Shown: in pieces, positions 21,902 through 30,238 of the stretch | Position numbering within the stretch: position 1 is the stretch's first letter | Layout: every line of letters starts with the position of its first letter | Assembly (NCBI GenBank): GCA_002304505.1 | Contig: NCEH01000123.1 | Location: 1 to 37,441 of the forward strand | Direction: 5' to 3' | DNA length: 37,441 nt | From: Rhizobiales bacterium 32-66-11 | Lineage (GTDB): Bacteria; Pseudomonadota; Alphaproteobacteria; Rhizobiales; Xanthobacteraceae | The notes under the pieces: generated by a model | Seen by the model: only the letters and a program-made list of their open reading frames with translations | Database searches by the model: none | What the model was told of the DNA's origin: nothing | Translations under genes and position numbers: made by a program

Positions 21902-23305
21902 ATGACGCGTTGGACCCATGGCCTGATAAATCGCCTGGTCGTGCTGTGCGATGTGACGATGATCGTGCTCGCCGCGGCATTGTCCTATTCCGTCTGGCAT
22001 TTCGCCACCTGGAGCCAGGTGGCCATATTGTGCGCCTTCGGCGCGGCCGTTTTCACGCAGATCCTTCAGCTCGGGCGCGCATATCGGGTCGAGCACTACA
22101 GCCATTCGCTGCGGCAGATCGGCCATCTGATCGTCGGCGGCGTGCCGGCTTCGCTGCTGGTGGCGGTGTTTTATTATGCCCTGGTGCCGATCCACACCAC
22201 CAATCTGCCCGGCCTGCTGGCCTGGGGGGTGATGACGGGCGTCGCGCTGATCTTCGGCCGGCTGGTGATCGTGCGTCTCGGCATGGTGCAGGCGCGCCGC
22301 CACGAAGTTCTGCGCCGGCAGGTGGTGCTGGTGGGCGATGTGGACCGGGCGCGCGCGTTCGCGCTGCGCTGCGCGGAGGAGGACGACGAGAGCCTGTTCG
22401 TATTCCTCGGCATTTTCGACGACAAGCCGCACGACCCGCAGACCGCCGATCTCACCCATCCCCCGGTGCTGGGCGGCCTGCCGGATTTCCTGAAATTCGT
22501 GCAGAATCATCGCGTGGACGTGGTGGCGATCGTCGAGAGCTGGGAAAATCCGCTGAAGATCGGCGCGATCGTCGAGCAATTGCACCGCATCGCCGCCGAC
22601 GTGCTGGTGGAGCTCGATCCCGACGGCTTCAACCTGCGCTTCGCCCGCGTCACCAGCATTGCCGGCCAGCCCGCGCTCCAGGTGCAGCAGCGCCCGTTGA
22701 AGGGCTCGCTCGGCCTGCTGAAGGCTTTGGAAGATTATTCGGTGGCGGTGATCGGGCTGATCCTGGTCTCGCCGATCCTGCTCGGGGCAGCGCTCGCCAT
22801 CAAGCTGGATTCGCCCGGCCCGATCTTCTTCCGCCAGCCGCGCGTCGGGTTGAACAACAAGGTGTTCACGGTGTTCAAGCTGCGCACCATGACCGTGGAC
22901 CCGAGCGACGACGGCTCGCTCGGCACCACCAAGTTCAACCCGCGCATCACCCGCGTCGGCGGGCTGCTGCGGCGCCTCTCCATCGACGAGCTGCCGCAAT
23001 TGCTGAACGTGCTCAAGGGCGACATGTCCGTGGTCGGCCCGCGTCCCCATGTGCCGAACATGCAGGTGGCGGAGGATGTTCGCTATGAGGCAATCCGGGA
23101 ATATGTGGCACGATATCGGATGAAGCCGGGCATTACCGGCTGGGCGCAGATCAATGGCATGCGCGGCGGCATCAACACCGTGGAAAAGGCCGAGCGCGGG
23201 GCGAAGCTCGACCTGTTCTACATAGAAAACTGGTCCATATGGTTCGACATCAGGATCATGCTTCTGACCATCACCAAGGGCATGGCGGGCCGCGACGTCT
23301 TCTGA
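21902..23305 (+). CDS. Polyprenyl-phosphate sugar-1-phosphate transferase (WcaJ/PssY type)
   Basis: A 467-residue inner-membrane enzyme that starts exopolysaccharide repeat units by moving a hexose-1-phosphate from a nucleotide sugar to undecaprenyl phosphate. Order: four or five N-terminal membrane helices (about 5-110), a Rossmann-like CoA-binding-type domain (about 125-250), then a membrane helix and the bacterial sugar transferase domain (about 270-467). The latter shows the family's ALEDYSVAVIGLILVSPILL, SPGPIFFRQPRVGLNNKVFTVFKLRTM, ELPQLLNVLKGDMSVVGPRPH and YRMKPGITGWAQING blocks. ATG 21902 is preferred; TTG 21893 and GTG 21896 are in frame upstream. Its 3' end overlaps the GH18 gene. 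The sugar is unknown. Confidence 0.92.
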   Translation: MTRWTHGLINRLVVLCDVTMIVLAAALSYSVWHFATWSQVAILCAFGAAVFTQILQLGRAYRVEHYSHSLRQIGHLIVGGVPASLLVAVFYYALVPIHTTNLPGLLAWGVMTGVALIFGRLVIVRLGMVQARRHEVLRRQVVLVGDVDRARAFALRCAEEDDESLFVFLGIFDDKPHDPQTADLTHPPVLGGLPDFLKFVQNHRVDVVAIVESWENPLKIGAIVEQLHRIAADVLVELDPDGFNLRFARVTSIAGQPALQVQQRPLKGSLGLLKALEDYSVAVIGLILVSPILLGAALAIKLDSPGPIFFRQPRVGLNNKVFTVFKLRTMTVDPSDDGSLGTTKFNPRITRVGGLLRRLSIDELPQLLNVLKGDMSVVGPRPHVPNMQVAEDVRYEAIREYVARYRMKPGITGWAQINGMRGGINTVEKAERGAKLDLFYIENWSIWFDIRIMLLTITKGMAGRDVF

Positions 23306-24297
23306 GCGGCCTGGTTCTGCTCCTCGCCGCCTGCGCGGCTCTTCTGCTCACCGGCGGCGCGCCCGCCCGCGCGGCGGACCCGCCCCGCCCGTTCCTGGCC
23401 TATCACGCCAGTTGGTACGAGGTGCAGACCTCGGTCCCCGCCGACACCAGCCTTGCCCGCCTGCCGGGCTACATCACCCATGTGGCGCTCAGCTTCGTGA
23501 AGCCGGATCTCGTCTATGTCGGCGATCTCGACCTGAAGGGCACGGGCTTGCTCTATCCCTTTTCCGGCGCCGTGCTGAAACAGGCCGTGGCGCTGTTGAA
23601 GGCACGCCATCCAGCCATCAAGGTGCTGATTTCCGTCGGCGGCTGGGGCTATTTCGGCTGGGACAAACTGGACGCGCCGGCGCTGGCGCGGCTGGTGCGC
23701 GATCTCGGCGCGGATGGAGTGGACGTGGATTATGAAACCCCCGATCCCGCCTGCGTCGCGCGCGGGGACGGCATGGCCTGTCCCGGCGACGCGCGTTCCA
23801 TCTCGGTGATCGAGCAGGTGCGCAAGGCGCTGCCGCGGCCGTTCGTGGTGGCGGTGGCGGGGTGGAGCGTCGGGGCCTATGGCGCCGGCGATTTCCGCGC
23901 CTCGGCGCCGCGCAGCCCGTGGACCGGCTCGATCCTGGCGCTGCTGGCCTCCCCGGTGGCGGCCGAGATCGACCTTGTCTCCATCATGTCCTACGACGCC
24001 GGCCCGCGCTATCGCCCGCAGGAGGCGTTCCGCGCTTATCGCCGGCTGTGGAAGGGGCCGCTCATGCTGGGCGTGCCGGTGATGCCGAGCGAGTCGGGCG
24101 GGCCGCGCTTCACCGTGGACTATACGCGCCGCATGCTGGATTCGGTGACCAGCGATCCGCGCGCCGGGGCCATGCTCTATGCGGTGCGCCTCACGCCGCC
24201 GGGGGTGATCGGCCCGGACAATCCCGACGACCGCTATCTCGCCGCCACCATCTGCATGGCGCTCGCTCTCGCCGGTTGCTCGGCGCCCATGCCGTAA
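23239..24297 (+). CDS. GH18-family glycoside hydrolase-like protein, exported
   Basis: A 352-residue secreted protein of the chitinase/GH18 fold. The catalytic motif DGVDVDYE at 159-166 keeps the DxxDxDxE acids with Glu166 as the proton donor, and the SxGG strand is ISVGGWG at 131-137. Residues 19-46 are a signal sequence (RRLLSGLVLLLAACAALLLTGGAPARA). LAAC at 30-32 resembles a lipobox, so a lipoprotein is possible. The only ATG before the signal is at 23239, inside the preceding gene, giving a 67-base overlap and a 20-residue basic leader. Downstream of the priming transferase it probably trims or edits the exopolysaccharide. Substrate is inferred. Confidence 0.83.
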   Translation: MVRHQDHASDHHQGHGGPRRLLSGLVLLLAACAALLLTGGAPARAADPPRPFLAYHASWYEVQTSVPADTSLARLPGYITHVALSFVKPDLVYVGDLDLKGTGLLYPFSGAVLKQAVALLKARHPAIKVLISVGGWGYFGWDKLDAPALARLVRDLGADGVDVDYETPDPACVARGDGMACPGDARSISVIEQVRKALPRPFVVAVAGWSVGAYGAGDFRASAPRSPWTGSILALLASPVAAEIDLVSIMSYDAGPRYRPQEAFRAYRRLWKGPLMLGVPVMPSESGGPRFTVDYTRRMLDSVTSDPRAGAMLYAVRLTPPGVIGPDNPDDRYLAATICMALALAGCSAPMP

Positions 24298-24413
24298 CCC
24301 CAACACGCGCGCTCCTATTTTTTTCGATTTCATTGCGCCGCGATTCCAGAGACTTCCCGCATCGCACCCAGAGCAATGGTGCGACGCTACCGAAGAATCC
24401 CGTTGCGGATGGA

Positions 24414-24445
24414 TTGACGGCCCTTATGCTCCATGTAAGCATAAG
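24414..24445 (+). promoter_or_regulatory. nadA upstream operator/promoter box 1
   Basis: TATGCT-N7-AGCATA at 24425-24443, extended to CTTATGCT and AGCATAAG arms (24423-24445). A TTGACG at 24414-24419 makes a plausible -35 with the palindrome covering the -10 zone, the classic arrangement for a repressor. The same motif with the same seven-base spacer recurs at 24489-24507. The NadQ-type regulator at 7993-9015 is the obvious candidate binder. Confidence 0.6.
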
Positions 24446-24453
24446 AGAAAGAA

Positions 24454-24478
24454 AGCCGGCTTTGCTCCGGCTGTTTTT
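24454..24478 (+). terminator. Terminator-like hairpin in the nadA leader
   Basis: AGCCGG (24454-24459) pairs with CCGGCT (24467-24472) and is followed by GTTTTT. It lies between the two nadA operator boxes, downstream of the candidate promoter, so it could act as an attenuator of nadABC. Alternatively it ends a transcript coming from upstream. Confidence 0.5.
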
Positions 24479-24487
24479 CGGCTGTTG

Positions 24488-24508
24488 ATATGCTCAGATC
24501 GAGCATAT
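24488..24508 (+). promoter_or_regulatory. nadA operator box 2
   Basis: ATATGCTC-AGATC-GAGCATAT is a perfect 8-bp inverted repeat that contains TATGCT-N7-AGCATA, the same half-sites and spacer as box 1. The box centres are 64 bases apart, about six helical turns, which would suit cooperative binding or looping. It ends 14 bases before the nadA ATG. Confidence 0.6.
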
Positions 24509-24522
24509 GGGGAGACGTTTCC

Positions 24523-25461
24523 ATGCTCGACACCCCGGTTTCATCGGCGATCGACTTCGCGTCGGCCCCCGGCTTGGCGCCCAGCGGCCTGGCGCCCGTC
24601 GATGTCCCTGCGCCTGCGGGTCCGATGCCCTTGCCCGATCTTTACGCCAAGGTCGCGCGCCATGTGCCGGCGATGGAATGGGCCGCGCTGGCGGACGATG
24701 TCGCCGCCATCCTGCGCCTGAAGAAGGAGCGCAACGCGATCCTGCTGGCGCATAATTACCAGGCGCCGGAAATCTTCCACACGGTGGCCGACATCGTCGG
24801 CGACAGCCTCGCTTTGGCGCGCGAGGCGGCCAAGGCCGATGCCGACGTGATCGTGCTCGCGGGCGTGCATTTCATGGCCGAGACCGCGAAGATCCTGAAC
24901 CCCGACAAGGTGGTGCTGATCCCCGACGAGGTGTGCTGCACCTCCGGCAATGCCAAGAAGATCGTCGAGGGGCTCGGCGTGCCGCGCGTCATCATGATCC
25001 CCGACGAATATCTCGCCCGCAACATCGCCGCCCAGACCGATGTGGAGATCATCACCTGGAACGGCCATTGCGAGGTGCATGAACTCTTCTCGCCCTCCGA
25101 CATCACCGACATCCGCGACATCTATGCGGACGTGACCGTGATCGCCCATCCCGAATGCCCGCCGGATGTGATCGCGGCCGCCGATTTCTCCGGCTCCACC
25201 GCCGAGATGGTGCAGTTTGTGGCCGACCATCGCCCGGCGCGGGTGGCGCTCGTCACCGAATGCTCCATGGGCGACAATGTGGCGGTGCATTATCCCGAGA
25301 TCGACTTCGTGAAGCCGTGCAATCTCTGCCCGCACATGAAGCGCATCACGCTGAAGAACATCCGCCGGGCGCTGGAGACCATGGCGCCCCAGGTCCATGT
25401 GGACCCCGCTCTGGTGCCCGGCGCCCGCGCGAGCGTCGAGCGCATGCTGGCGATCAAGTGA
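24523..25461 (+). CDS. nadA: Quinolinate synthase
   Basis: A 312-residue [4Fe-4S] enzyme that condenses iminoaspartate with dihydroxyacetone phosphate to quinolinate, the second step of de novo NAD synthesis. Family blocks are plain: ILLAHNYQAPEI, GDSLALAREA, VHFMAETAKILNP, and HPECPPDVI. Likely cluster ligands are C138 or C139 (DEVCCTSGNAKK), C212 (HPECP) and C269 (CNLCPHMK). The ATG at 24523 has GGGGAG about 8 bases upstream. The in-frame ATG at 24490 lies inside operator box 2 and is rejected. It starts a tight operon with nadB and nadC, using iminoaspartate from NadB. Confidence 0.95.
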   Translation: MLDTPVSSAIDFASAPGLAPSGLAPVDVPAPAGPMPLPDLYAKVARHVPAMEWAALADDVAAILRLKKERNAILLAHNYQAPEIFHTVADIVGDSLALAREAAKADADVIVLAGVHFMAETAKILNPDKVVLIPDEVCCTSGNAKKIVEGLGVPRVIMIPDEYLARNIAAQTDVEIITWNGHCEVHELFSPSDITDIRDIYADVTVIAHPECPPDVIAAADFSGSTAEMVQFVADHRPARVALVTECSMGDNVAVHYPEIDFVKPCNLCPHMKRITLKNIRRALETMAPQVHVDPALVPGARASVERMLAIK

Positions 25462-25466
25462 CCGCC

Positions 25467-27038
25467 ATGGCCGACGCAGCCAGCGCGCGCGACGCGGATC
25501 GCGTCATCATCGTCGGCGCCGGGGTGGCGGGCATCGCCTGCGCCCTCGCGCTCGCGCCCTTGAACGTGCTGGTGGTGGCCCCGCAAGGTGTCGCCGCCGT
25601 GCCGGCCACCGCCATGGCCCAGGGCGGCATCGCCGCCGCGATCGGCGCGGACGATCATTTCGACCTGCACACCGCCGATACGCTCAAGGCCGGCGCTGGC
25701 CTCACCGATCCCGAGGCGGCCGCGCGCGTCACCGCCGCCGCGGCCTCCGTCATCGCCCGCCTTGCAGACTGGGGCGTCGCCTTCGATACCGACGCGGCGG
25801 GCGCCATCGCGCTGGGTCTGGAAGCCGCCCACAGCCGCAATCGCATCGTCCATGCCGATGGTGACGCCACCGGCAAGGCCGTGCTCGATGCGCTGATCGC
25901 CCGCGCCCGCATCAGCCCGCATATCTCCCGCCGCACCGACCTTTCGGCCATCGACCTGCTGCGCGATGCCGACGGCCGCGTTACCGGCGTGCGCTGCATG
26001 GGCACCAATGGCGCGCGCACGGACCTCATCGGCCGCGCCGTGGTGCTCGCCACCGGCGGGCTCGGCGGGCTCTATGCCTCCACCACCAATCCGCGCGCCG
26101 CGCTCGGCAGCGGGCTCGCGCTCGCCGCGCGGGCGGGGGCGGTGCTGCGCGACGTCGAGTTCGTGCAATTCCACCCCACCGCGATTGCCGCCGCGCGCGA
26201 TCCCATGCCGCTCGCCACCGAGGCGCTGCGCGGGGAAGGGGCCATCCTGCTCAACGAGCAGGGCGAGCGCTTCATGGCCGATGTGGCGGGCGCGGAACTT
26301 GCCCCGCGCGACGTGGTGGCGCGCGCCATCCATGCGCAGATCGTCGCCGGCCGGCGCGTGACGCTGGATGCCCGCGCCTGCCTGGGCGACCGCTTCGCCG
26401 CGCGCTTTCCCTCGGTGCATGCCCTGTGCCTGGAAAGCGGCATCGACCCCGCGCGGGAGGCGATCCCGGTGCGCCCGGCGGCGCATTACCACATGGGCGG
26501 CGTGAAGGTGGATGCCCACGGCCGCACCAGCCTGCCCGGCCTCTATGCCTGCGGCGAGGTCGCCTCCACCGGCCTGCACGGCGCCAACCGCCTGGCGAGC
26601 AATTCGCTGCTGGAGGCGATCGCCTTTTCCGGCTGGATTTCCAACGCCATCTGCGCCGAGGCCGCCCGCGAGGCCGCCGCCGCCGAGGCGTCGGAGCGCG
26701 CCATCAAGCCGGCGCTCGCCATCGAGACCCTGCGGCGGATCATGGATCGCCATGTGGGCGTGGTGCGCTCGGCGGCCGGGCTCGGCGAGGCGCTGCATGC
26801 GCTCGCGCCCTTTGCCGACCATGACGATGCGGCTTTCGTGGCGAGCCTGGTCGCGCTCGCCGCGCTCAAGCGGGAAGAGAGCCGGGGCGGGCATTTCCGC
26901 GCCGATCATCCCGCGCCCGAATCCGAGGGCCGCCACAGCCCGCTCGACCCAACGCAGATCGCCGCCGCCCTCGCCCCGTGGCAGACCCCTTGGCAGAGCC
27001 CGTGGCAGGCCGCGCCCGCCTTCAAGGAAGCCGTCTGA
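25467..27038 (+). CDS. nadB: L-aspartate oxidase
   Basis: A 523-residue flavoprotein that oxidises L-aspartate to iminoaspartate for NadA. FAD binding begins with IIVGAGVAGIACALAL at about 15-30. MAQGGIAAAIG, ATGGLGGLYASTTNP, EFVQFHPTAI and the C-terminal CGEVASTGLHGANRLASNSLLEAIAFSG are diagnostic of NadB as opposed to succinate dehydrogenase. A helical C-domain follows, and the last ~40 residues include a repeated WQ(T/S)PWQ stretch (WQTPWQSPWQ) unique to this protein as far as I can see. The ATG lies five bases after the nadA stop, and the stop overlaps the nadC start. Confidence 0.94.
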   Translation: MADAASARDADRVIIVGAGVAGIACALALAPLNVLVVAPQGVAAVPATAMAQGGIAAAIGADDHFDLHTADTLKAGAGLTDPEAAARVTAAAASVIARLADWGVAFDTDAAGAIALGLEAAHSRNRIVHADGDATGKAVLDALIARARISPHISRRTDLSAIDLLRDADGRVTGVRCMGTNGARTDLIGRAVVLATGGLGGLYASTTNPRAALGSGLALAARAGAVLRDVEFVQFHPTAIAAARDPMPLATEALRGEGAILLNEQGERFMADVAGAELAPRDVVARAIHAQIVAGRRVTLDARACLGDRFAARFPSVHALCLESGIDPAREAIPVRPAAHYHMGGVKVDAHGRTSLPGLYACGEVASTGLHGANRLASNSLLEAIAFSGWISNAICAEAAREAAAAEASERAIKPALAIETLRRIMDRHVGVVRSAAGLGEALHALAPFADHDDAAFVASLVALAALKREESRGGHFRADHPAPESEGRHSPLDPTQIAAALAPWQTPWQSPWQAAPAFKEAV

Positions 27039-27931
27039 TGTCCGCCGCCGCTCCCGCCGTGCATTTCGCCGCCGCCGCCCCCGAACTCGTGCCCCTGCCG
27101 CCCCTGCTGACCGAAGGCGTCGTGCGCGCCGCCTTGCTGGAGGATCTCGGCCGCGCCGGCGACATCACCAGCGAAGCCGTGGTGCCCGCCGATGCCCGCT
27201 TCGCCGTGACCATGACCAGCCGCCAGGACGGCGTGGTCGCTGGCCTCGGCCTTGCGGTGCAGGCGTTTCACCTGCTCGATCCGGCGATCCGCGTGGAGAT
27301 CCTGCAGCCCGACGGCATGCACGTTTCCCCCGGCGAAGCGGTGATGCGCATCGAGGGCCTGGCGCGGCCGATCCTCAGCGCGGAACGGGTGGCGCTGAAC
27401 TTCGTGTGCCGCCTGTCGGGCATCGCCAGCGCCACGGCCCATCTGGTGGCGGCGGCGCGGGCCAACGGGCATGCCCGCATCACCTGCACCCGCAAGACCA
27501 CGCCCGGCCTGCGGGCGCTGGAGAAATATGCCGTGCGCGCCGGCGGCGGGGCGAACCACCGCTTCGGGCTCGATGATGCGGTGCTGATCAAGGACAATCA
27601 TCTGGTGGCGGCGGGCGGCATCATTCCCGCCATCACCCGCGCCCGCGCCCATGTGGGGCACCTCGTGAAGATCGAGGTGGAGGTGGACACCCTGGCCCAG
27701 CTGGAGGAGGCGCTCTCCGTGGGCGTCGATGCCGTGCTGCTGGACAATATGAGCCCGGAAACGCTGCGTACCGCCGTCGACATGGTGGCGGGGCGCGCCA
27801 TCACCGAAGCCTCGGGACGCGTGAACGCCCAGACCGTGCCGGCCATTTCGGCGGCGGGCGTCGATCTCATCTCGTGCGGCTGGCTCACCCACAGCGCGCC
27901 GATCCTGGACCTCGGCCTCGACGCCGCGTGA
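27038..27931 (+). CDS. nadC: Nicotinate-nucleotide pyrophosphorylase (quinolinate phosphoribosyltransferase)
   Basis: A 297-residue enzyme that joins quinolinate and PRPP to nicotinate mononucleotide with loss of CO2, the third de novo NAD step. Family motifs: LLEDLGRAGDITSEAV, NFVCRLSGIASAT, CTRKTTPGLRALEKYAVRAGGGANHRFGLDDAVLIKDNH, and VEVEVDTLAQ...VLLDNM. The start is the ATG that overlaps the nadB stop as TGATG, so translation is coupled. A leader of about 20 residues precedes the usual N-terminus. The operon ends with a bidirectional terminator 35 bases downstream. Confidence 0.95.
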   Translation: MSAAAPAVHFAAAAPELVPLPPLLTEGVVRAALLEDLGRAGDITSEAVVPADARFAVTMTSRQDGVVAGLGLAVQAFHLLDPAIRVEILQPDGMHVSPGEAVMRIEGLARPILSAERVALNFVCRLSGIASATAHLVAAARANGHARITCTRKTTPGLRALEKYAVRAGGGANHRFGLDDAVLIKDNHLVAAGGIIPAITRARAHVGHLVKIEVEVDTLAQLEEALSVGVDAVLLDNMSPETLRTAVDMVAGRAITEASGRVNAQTVPAISAAGVDLISCGWLTHSAPILDLGLDAA

Positions 27932-27962
27932 GCGCGGGGCGGCCTGACCCAGGGCGGACGTG

Positions 27963-27998
27963 AAAAAGGGGCCGGCGCGATGCGCTCCGGCCCCTATT
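27963..27998. terminator. Bidirectional terminator after nadC
   Basis: GGGGCCGG (27968-27975) pairs with CCGGCCCC (27987-27994). An A5 run precedes the stem and TATTCT follows, so it can end both nadABC and the facing FkbM methyltransferase transcript. A 19-base direct repeat, beginning TTCCCGCTCAGG, follows at 28009-28027 and 28032-28050, the second copy spanning the FkbM stop codon. Confidence 0.7.
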
Positions 27999-28038
27999 CT
28001 CCCAGTGTTTCCCGCTCAGGCGCGGCCCCTGTTCCCGC

Positions 28039-28884
28039 TCAGGCGCGGCCTTGGGGATGGCGCGCCACCACATTGCAGAATTCGGTCGGCCGGCTGGGAA
28101 GCGGGCGTAGCGCGCCGTCGTTCTGAAGGCGGAAGAAGGCATAGCCGTGGGCGGCAAGGCCGTTCCACGAGGCCGCCGGATCGCCGCCCGCCTTGAACAG
28201 GGTCGGGCAATTGATCTCGAAGATCACGTCCGGCCGCCAGGTGGAGAGGGTATGGCTGGCCCCCGCGATCACCATGTTCTCCGCGCCCTCCACATCCATC
28301 TTGATGCAGTCCACGCGCGGCAGGGCGAGGTCCTGCACCATCTGGTCGAGCGTTGTGATGATCACCACTTCGCTCTCCACGTCCGTGCCGTCGCTGATCA
28401 GCGAGAAGGCCTGCGGGTCGTCGCCGAGGGGATTGTGGTGCAGCACCGCTTCGCCCGGCGCATCGGAGAGCGCCTTACGCACGATGGTGACATGGGAAAA
28501 GCCGTTGAGCGCGATGTTCTTGGCGAGAAGATCGCCGGCATCCTTGCCCGGCTCCACCGCCACCACGCGGCCGGCATAGGGCGCGACCTTCAGCGTGAAC
28601 AGGCCGATATTGGCACCCACATCAATGAACACGTCGCCCTTGCCGACGAAATTCTGGATGTAGCGCAATTCCGGCTCGATCGCGTCGCGCAGCAGGAAGG
28701 CGGAGACCGAGGTGTAGCGGAAGTCGCTCGGCACGGTCAGCTTGGCGCCGCCCGGCACCAGGGTGAACACCGGTTGACGGCCGAGCGGCACGGAGACCGC
28801 CCAGGTCAGCGCGCGCGTGAGCACGGTCACGGGCGCGGCCTGGAAGGCCGGCTCACCGAACAGTTTTTTTAGCCGTCGCAGCAT
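28039..28884 (-). CDS. FkbM-family methyltransferase (first copy)
   Basis: A 281-residue SAM-dependent methyltransferase of the FkbM family, which O-methylates sugars in polysaccharides and natural products. SAM motif I is VFIDVGANIGLFTLKVAPYAGRVVAVEPG (about 85-113), and VDCIKMDVEGAENMVIAG is the conserved post-core block. It overlaps the end of the polymerase gene by 32 bases across an A7 run, so it is translated with it. It probably methylates the exopolysaccharide repeat unit. The sugar position is unknown. Confidence 0.88.
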   Translation of the reverse strand: MLRRLKKLFGEPAFQAAPVTVLTRALTWAVSVPLGRQPVFTLVPGGAKLTVPSDFRYTSVSAFLLRDAIEPELRYIQNFVGKGDVFIDVGANIGLFTLKVAPYAGRVVAVEPGKDAGDLLAKNIALNGFSHVTIVRKALSDAPGEAVLHHNPLGDDPQAFSLISDGTDVESEVVIITTLDQMVQDLALPRVDCIKMDVEGAENMVIAGASHTLSTWRPDVIFEINCPTLFKAGGDPAASWNGLAAHGYAFFRLQNDGALRPLPSRPTEFCNVVARHPQGRA

Positions 28885-30238
28885 GGGTAATCACCATCAT
28901 CCGTCTACGGGTGGATCTGTCAGCGTCAGGGTCTGCGGGCGGCGTGCTGCCCGGATGTTTGCTCCGGTACCGGTCGAGATAGACGGCGATCGCCATGATC
29001 ACGCCGAGCTCGCCGGGAGTCAGCACCAGGGAATATACCGCGGAGCCGACCAGGAGGAAGAGAATATAGTCAGCAAGGGCTTGGGCGAACGGCTCGCCGC
29101 TGCGCCGCGCGGCTTTGCTCACCGCGACATAGCCCCACAGATACAGGATGACGATGAGCAGCGCCCCCACGGCGCCATATTCGAACACCACGCCCACCCA
29201 GCCGAGATCGGCGATAAAGAATTGCGCGTTGCCGAAGATTTCCGCGAGCGTGATGGTGCTGAAGCGCGTGGTCGCGCCCACCCCGAACAGCCAGTGCCAG
29301 ACATCCGTGCCCAGGAACTGGGTCGCCAGCGCGAACGAATTCTGCCGCACCGAAAGCGAGCCGCCGAGCGATTCGGCCACATTGCCGTTGGCCTTCATCA
29401 CCAGCACCGCGACCGCCAGCGGCACCGCGAGGCACAGGCCGCCGATCATCAGCCGGCGCAATTGCCGGGGCGCCGAGGCCACCACGCCGAAGCCGATCAC
29501 CACCAGCGCGCTGCCGATGGAGGCGCGCTGCTTGAAGATGATGAACATCATCAGCACCGCGATGCCCACCGCCACCACCTTCAGCGCGTGCGGCCGCTGC
29601 ATGAAGCTGCGCGTGAGATAGAACACCAGCAGCATGCCGAAGAACATGGGCATGTAGATGCGATAGCCGCGCTCGGCCTCGAACAGCATCAGCTTCCCGA
29701 CCGAGGGATCGCTATTGTACCAGGAGGCCGGCGCCACCAGCCACAGCAGCAGCATGATGCCATAAGTGGCATAGCCGAGCGTGAGCACCGCGCTCTTCAG
29801 CCGCGGCCCGGTGGGCGCCATCCACACCAGCAGCGCCGACAGGGCGAAATAATAGGTGACCGGCCAGATCTTGATGGTGGTGGTCAGCGCGTCGAAGAAG
29901 CCGTTGCCCAGCTGGATCATCGAGACCAGCGGCGTGAAGCCGATGGCATAGGCGAGGAACACCAGATAGATCGCCTTGCCCGGCAGCTTCATGCGCGCCA
30001 TGGCATAGAGCGTCAGCGGAAGCGCCATCACCGGCCATGCCTTGGAGAGCAAATAGGTGGGCGGCAATTCGTTGAGATAATGGAAGCATTGGGCGAACAT
30101 CGGCAGCACGCCGAGCAGCACCACGAACGTCAGGTTCGGCGACAGGCGCTCGCCCAGGTCCGGCCGGGACGAGGGCGCAAAACGGCCGACCCGCGGAATC
30201 GTCACGTGCCGATAGGTGCGCGCAGCCGGCGCGGTCAT
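28853..30238 (-). CDS. O-antigen/EPS polymerase-like membrane protein (Wzy/O-antigen ligase type)
   Basis: A 461-residue inner-membrane protein with about eleven hydrophobic segments and a large periplasmic loop around residues 285-345 (ANGNVAESLGGSLSVRQNSFALATQFLGTDVWHWLFGVGATTRFSTITLAEIFGNAQFFIADLG), the layout of Wzy polymerases and O-antigen ligases. The GVGATTRFS...DLGWVGVVFEYGAVG pattern is typical. The ATG at 30238 overlaps the WecG/TagA gene stop (ATGA). It most likely polymerises the repeat units flipped by the Wzx-like protein. Ligase function cannot be excluded. Confidence 0.83.
   Translation of the reverse strand: MTAPAARTYRHVTIPRVGRFAPSSRPDLGERLSPNLTFVVLLGVLPMFAQCFHYLNELPPTYLLSKAWPVMALPLTLYAMARMKLPGKAIYLVFLAYAIGFTPLVSMIQLGNGFFDALTTTIKIWPVTYYFALSALLVWMAPTGPRLKSAVLTLGYATYGIMLLLWLVAPASWYNSDPSVGKLMLFEAERGYRIYMPMFFGMLLVFYLTRSFMQRPHALKVVAVGIAVLMMFIIFKQRASIGSALVVIGFGVVASAPRQLRRLMIGGLCLAVPLAVAVLVMKANGNVAESLGGSLSVRQNSFALATQFLGTDVWHWLFGVGATTRFSTITLAEIFGNAQFFIADLGWVGVVFEYGAVGALLIVILYLWGYVAVSKAARRSGEPFAQALADYILFLLVGSAVYSLVLTPGELGVIMAIAVYLDRYRSKHPGSTPPADPDADRSTRRRMMVITHAATAKKTVR

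Noticed and set aside
24490..24522. Upstream in-frame ATG for nadA
   Set aside because: It lies inside operator box 2, has no ribosome site, and would add residues not expected in NadA.
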